The notes below the pieces were generated by a model, which saw only the letters and a program-made list of their open reading frames with translations, was not told the DNA's origin and did not search any database. This document shows positions 61,023 to 64,000 of a stretch of 64,000 bases of DNA, piece after piece. The first letter of the stretch is position 1, and the number at the start of each line of letters is the position of its first letter. Source of the DNA: Streptomyces spectabilis (GTDB taxonomy: Bacteria > Actinomycetota > Actinomycetes > Streptomycetales > Streptomycetaceae). The stretch lies in contig NZ_CP023690.1 in NCBI RefSeq assembly GCF_008704795.1, forward strand, positions 7,264,501 through 7,328,500. Reading direction: 5' to 3'. The position numbers and the translations under genes were made by a program.

Positions 61023-61818
61023 GGCGGCGGATCTCCCCACGCAGTTCTTCGGTGATCTCGACGGAGAGCTCCGCCACGGCCGCGTCCTCGATGCGGCGCG
61101 GCTGCTCGATGCCGACGGTCCACTCGCGCGCCACCCGGCCGGGCCGCGAGGACAGCAGGACCACGCGCTGGGCGAGCCGTACCGCCTCGCGGACGTTGTG
61201 CGTGACGAACAGGACCGACACGCCGGTCTCGCGCCAGATCCGGGTCAGCTCGTCGTGCAGCACGTCCCGCGTGATCGCGTCGAGCGCCGCGAACGGCTCG
61301 TCCATGAGCAGCAGCTTGCTGTCCTGGGCGAGGGCGCGGGCGAGCGCGACCCGCTGGCGCATGCCGCCGGACAGCTCGTGCACGCGCTTGCCGTACGCGC
61401 CGTCGAGCCGGACGAGCGCAAGCAACTCCTCGGCCCTGGGACGGCGTTCGGCCTTGGCGAGGCCGCGCAGCTTCAGGGCCAGCTCGATGTTCTTGCCCGC
61501 GGTCAGCCACGGGAAGAGCGCGTGCTCCTGGAACATCAGGGCCGGGCGGCCGTCGGTGGCGATGCTGCCCGCGCTCGGCCGGTCGAGCCCGGCCACGAGG
61601 TTGAGCAGGGTCGACTTGCCGCAGCCCGAGGCCCCCAGGAGGGTGACGAACTCACCCTGGCCGACGTCCAGGGTGATGTCGTCCAGGACGAGCTGCTGCC
61701 CCGCCGGTGTGGCGAAGGACTTCGAGACGTGCTCGATGCGCGCGGCGACCCCGCCCGCGTCCGTGGTGTGCGCGGCCGCTGCGGCGCCCCGCGGTGCCTT
61801 GGTGAGCGTCGTGCCCAT
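61009..61818 (-). CDS. Sulfonate/taurine-type ABC ATPase
   Basis: A 269-residue ATPase. Walker A is GASGCGKST, the signature LSGGMRQRVALARALA, Walker B LLLMDEPFAALD and the switch His in FVTHNVREAV. ATG 61818 was preferred over GTG 61827 because AGGAGGTGA lies 6 bp upstream. An N-terminal extension of about 27 residues precedes the fold. Confidence 0.93.
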   Translation of the reverse strand: MGTTLTKAPRGAAAAAHTTDAGGVAARIEHVSKSFATPAGQQLVLDDITLDVGQGEFVTLLGASGCGKSTLLNLVAGLDRPSAGSIATDGRPALMFQEHALFPWLTAGKNIELALKLRGLAKAERRPRAEELLALVRLDGAYGKRVHELSGGMRQRVALARALAQDSKLLLMDEPFAALDAITRDVLHDELTRIWRETGVSVLFVTHNVREAVRLAQRVVLLSSRPGRVAREWTVGIEQPRRIEDAAVAELSVEITEELRGEIRRHGQH

Positions 61819-61860
61819 GGTCGTCACCTCCTGAGAACCTGAACTGTTGGCGTGGGCTGG

Positions 61861-63021
61861 TTACTTGACGCCGAGACCGGCGTCGTCGACCGCGGGCTCG
61901 CCTGCCGCCTTCAGGACCTGGTTGAGCGGCCCCAGGTCGTAGATGCCCTTGAGGTCGGGCTGCTCCAGGAGGCCCGCCTTCACGGCGTGCTCGGCCTCGG
62001 TGTCGAGCGTCGCCGCCAGCGGGTCGTTGGTGAACTGGATCGACTTCCAGGCCGGGTCGATGACCTCGGCGGGCAGCGCCTTGCCGGAGTGCTGCTTCAG
62101 CTTGGCGTTGGCGGCGGCCTTGGCCTTCTCCGGGTTGTCCTGGATGAACTGGTTCGCCTTCACCGCGCCCCGCAGCACGGCCTCGACGACCTTGGGGTGG
62201 TCCTTCAGGAACTGCTGCCGCACGATGATGTTCGTGATCACGAACTTCTTGCCGGGCCACAGGTCCGCCTCGTCGAGCAGCACCTTCGCGCCCTCGGCGA
62301 CCAGCTTGGACGCGGTGGGCTCCGGCACCCAGGCGCCGTCGATCGAGCCGGACTTGTAGGCGTCCGGGGTGATCTTGTTGTCGGTGCGGACCACGGAGAC
62401 GTCGCCCTTGCCGCTCTGGGCGTCGACCTTCCAGCCCTTCTCCTTGATCCAGTTGAGGAAGGCCACGTCCTGGGTGTTGCCGAGCTGCGGTGTGGCGATC
62501 TTCTTGCCCTTGACGTCGTCGAGGGACTTGATCTTCTTGGGGTTCACCACGAGCTTCACGCCGCCGGAGGCCGAGCCGCCGATGATGCGCAGGTTCTCGC
62601 CGTCGGACTTGGTGTAGCCGTTGATGGCGGGCGACGGGCCGATCCAGCCGATGTCGATGGACTTCGAGTTCAGCGCCTCGATCTCCGAGGGGCCCGCGTT
62701 GAACTGCGCGTACGACGCCTTGGTGGCGCCCAGCTCCTTCTGGAACAGGCCCTCGTGGTCGCCGACGAGCGCCGTGCCGTGGGTGAGGTTCGGAAAGTAG
62801 CCGATCTTCACCTCGTCCAGACCGTCGATCTTCTTCGCATCGGCGGCGATCTTCGCCTTGCCGTTGTCGTCCTTGTCCGAGTCCGAGCCGTATCCGCAGG
62901 CGGAGAGGGTGAGCGCGAGCAGGGGGAGCGCGGCGACGGCGGTCAGACGGCCGGTGCGGCGCGCGCGGGCGGAGCGGGGAGCGCGGGGAGAAGGGGAGCC
63001 AGGGGTGCGGATGGCTGGCAC
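61861..63021 (-). CDS. Sulfonate/taurine-type ABC binding lipoprotein
   Basis: A 386-residue lipoprotein. An Arg-rich N-terminus leads to a hydrophobic core and lipobox LTLSAC. The mature part has KIGYFPNLTHGTALV and IDIGWIGPSPAING, typical of SsuA/TauA folds. The GTG at 63021 has GAGAGGA 9 bp upstream. It lies between cysN and the ATPase, so the importer is co-regulated with sulfate reduction. Confidence 0.92.
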   Translation of the reverse strand: MPAIRTPGSPSPRAPRSARARRTGRLTAVAALPLLALTLSACGYGSDSDKDDNGKAKIAADAKKIDGLDEVKIGYFPNLTHGTALVGDHEGLFQKELGATKASYAQFNAGPSEIEALNSKSIDIGWIGPSPAINGYTKSDGENLRIIGGSASGGVKLVVNPKKIKSLDDVKGKKIATPQLGNTQDVAFLNWIKEKGWKVDAQSGKGDVSVVRTDNKITPDAYKSGSIDGAWVPEPTASKLVAEGAKVLLDEADLWPGKKFVITNIIVRQQFLKDHPKVVEAVLRGAVKANQFIQDNPEKAKAAANAKLKQHSGKALPAEVIDPAWKSIQFTNDPLAATLDTEAEHAVKAGLLEQPDLKGIYDLGPLNQVLKAAGEPAVDDAGLGVK

Positions 63022-63147
63022 GGGAGGGGTTCCTCTCGTTCGCCCGGCGGGAGCACGGTCAGGGTGCGGCCGGGTGGATGTCGGCGGATCTTCGTCTGCG
63101 TACGAAGGGACGGCGGGGGGTGAGGGCGCGCGAGCGGTGCGCGTACG

Positions 63148-63252
63148 TCACCGCACACATCGCGTCACGCCGCCGGAGCCCGCGCCGAGGGCGCCGCTGC
63201 CGACGCGGCCGCCCTCCTTGGCGAAGGTCGAGTAGACATCGGGGGAGGACAT
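63148..63252 (-). CDS. Possible 34-residue small protein after cysN
   Basis: An ATG 2 bp after the cysN stop opens a frame beginning MSSPDVYSTFAKEGG and ending with a TGA at 63148. The next 126 bp to the binding-protein start hold no gene. Codon use is like its neighbours, but a frame this short could be chance. The ribosome site is weak; it would rely on coupling to cysN. Confidence 0.3.
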   Translation of the reverse strand: MSSPDVYSTFAKEGGRVGSGALGAGSGGVTRCVR

Positions 63253-63254
63253 GG

Positions 63255-64000
63255 TCAGAAGTCCCACCCGTCCTCGTCGTCCGCCGCCGACGCGGGCGCC
63301 TCGGCCCTGGCGAAGGCCTCGCCCGCCATCCCGGCGGCGAGGGTCGTGCCGTCCGCCGGGTCGATCAGGAGGAAGGACCCGGTGCGGCGCGAGTCCGCGT
63401 ACGCGTCGAGCGCGAGCGGCTCCGCGGTGCGCACCAGGACCCGGCCGATGTCGTTGGCGGCGAGGATCCCCGGGTTCGGGTGCTGCGACAGGTCGTCCAG
63501 GGTGAGCCGGGACGGGATCTGCTTGACGATGGCCTTGACCGTGCGGGTGGTGTGCTTGAGCAGCACCCGCTGGCCCACGCGCAAGGGCGTGTCGGCGACG
63601 TGGCAGACGGTGGCGGCGATGTCCTGGGTGCTCGTCGGCGTATCACTGCTCGGGACGAGCATGTCACCCCGCGAGATGTCGAGGTCGTCCTCCAGGAGCA
63701 CGGTCACCGACTGCGGCGTCCACGCCACGTCCACGGGCCTGCCGAGCAGGTCGATGCCCGCGACCTTGGTGGTGCGCCCCGACGGCAGCACCGTCACCTC
63801 GTCGCCGACGCGGAACGTGCCCGCGGCGATCTGCCCCGCGTAGCCGCGGTAGTCGGGGTGCTCGGGGGTCTGCGGCCGGATCACGTACTGCACGGGCAGG
63901 CGCGCGTGGCAGCTGGTCAGGTCGTGGCTGACCGGCACGGTCTCCAGGTGCTCCAGGACGGTCGGGCCGCCGTACCAGTCCATGTTCGACGACGGCTCCA
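63255..64000 (-). CDS. cysN: Sulfate adenylyltransferase large subunit, 5' part outside window
   Basis: The C-terminal 248 residues of a GTP-dependent ATP-sulfurylase subunit. The visible part is the elongation-factor-like beta-barrel domains 2 and 3: LPVQYVIRPQ, FRVGDEVTVLPSGR, DDLDISRGDML and VLVRTAEPLALDAY. The GTPase domain lies beyond the window. Together with CysD it makes adenosine phosphosulfate, the first step of sulfate assimilation. Confidence 0.92.
   Translation of the reverse strand, partial: EPSSNMDWYGGPTVLEHLETVPVSHDLTSCHARLPVQYVIRPQTPEHPDYRGYAGQIAAGTFRVGDEVTVLPSGRTTKVAGIDLLGRPVDVAWTPQSVTVLLEDDLDISRGDMLVPSSDTPTSTQDIAATVCHVADTPLRVGQRVLLKHTTRTVKAIVKQIPSRLTLDDLSQHPNPGILAANDIGRVLVRTAEPLALDAYADSRRTGSFLLIDPADGTTLAAGMAGEAFARAEAPASAADDEDGWDF

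Overview
The window is about 72% GC with strong G/C bias at third codon positions, GTG and TTG starts, rare TTA codons, many 4-bp ATGA/GTGA gene overlaps and typical Streptomyces families (SAV2148-type HEPN protein, DUF1707-FHA, OleD-like glycosyltransferase, split copper amine oxidase, GlgX/TreY/TreZ). This points to a Streptomyces or close relative. No rRNA, tRNA, CRISPR array, transposase or phage gene was seen. Fifty-one coding regions are annotated, two of them cut by the window ends.

1-2052: a cytochrome P450 (3' end missing) translationally coupled to an alpha/beta hydrolase, both on the minus strand.

2201-24768: the standout region, 14 genes in two convergent transcription units whose stop codons overlap at 7671-7681. 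The plus-strand unit encodes a GTPase-associated-protein-1-like protein (with a TTA codon), a von Willebrand A protein, a PP2C phosphatase and a zinc-ribbon protein kinase, which is the TerY-P signalling triad plus GAP1. The minus-strand unit encodes, in transcription order, a small hydrophobic protein, a TPR protein, an 1833-residue CHAT protease with TPRs, a 115-residue protein, GrpE, DnaK with a zinc-ribbon insert, an Hsp70-TPR fusion, a two-TM coiled-coil protein, a one-TM protein with an Asp in its TM helix (stator-like), and a fibronectin-III protein. Most of these genes overlap or nearly touch. The content suggests a phospho-switched, chaperone-gated protease system, probably for stress, immunity or regulated cell death. 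This is inference from domain content.

25003-31735: a TTA-containing multicopper oxidase of the phenoxazinone-synthase type, an amidotransferase-like protein, a LysR regulator, a PDZ membrane protein, a metallophosphoesterase and an M24 peptidase. 31754-42593: aldo/keto reductase, the trehalose/glycogen genes treZ, treY and glgX interspersed with an FHA protein, an M14 carboxypeptidase and an MFS transporter. 42712-48216: a copper amine oxidase split into two secreted subunits, a HEPN/PLD-like protein, a DEDDh exonuclease, a repeat element and an APH-type phosphotransferase.

48419-58344: a sugar ABC importer without its own ATPase, an ABC-2-like membrane protein facing a MarR regulator across twin operators, an OleD-like macrolide glycosyltransferase with a probably leaderless promoter, a CDP-alcohol phosphatidyltransferase, a secreted subtilisin and two small proteins. 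58349-64000 (minus strand): a transglutaminase-like protein, then a sulfur-assimilation run transcribed from cysN (partial) through a sulfonate-type binding protein, ATPase and permease to a sirohydrochlorin-chelatase-like protein.
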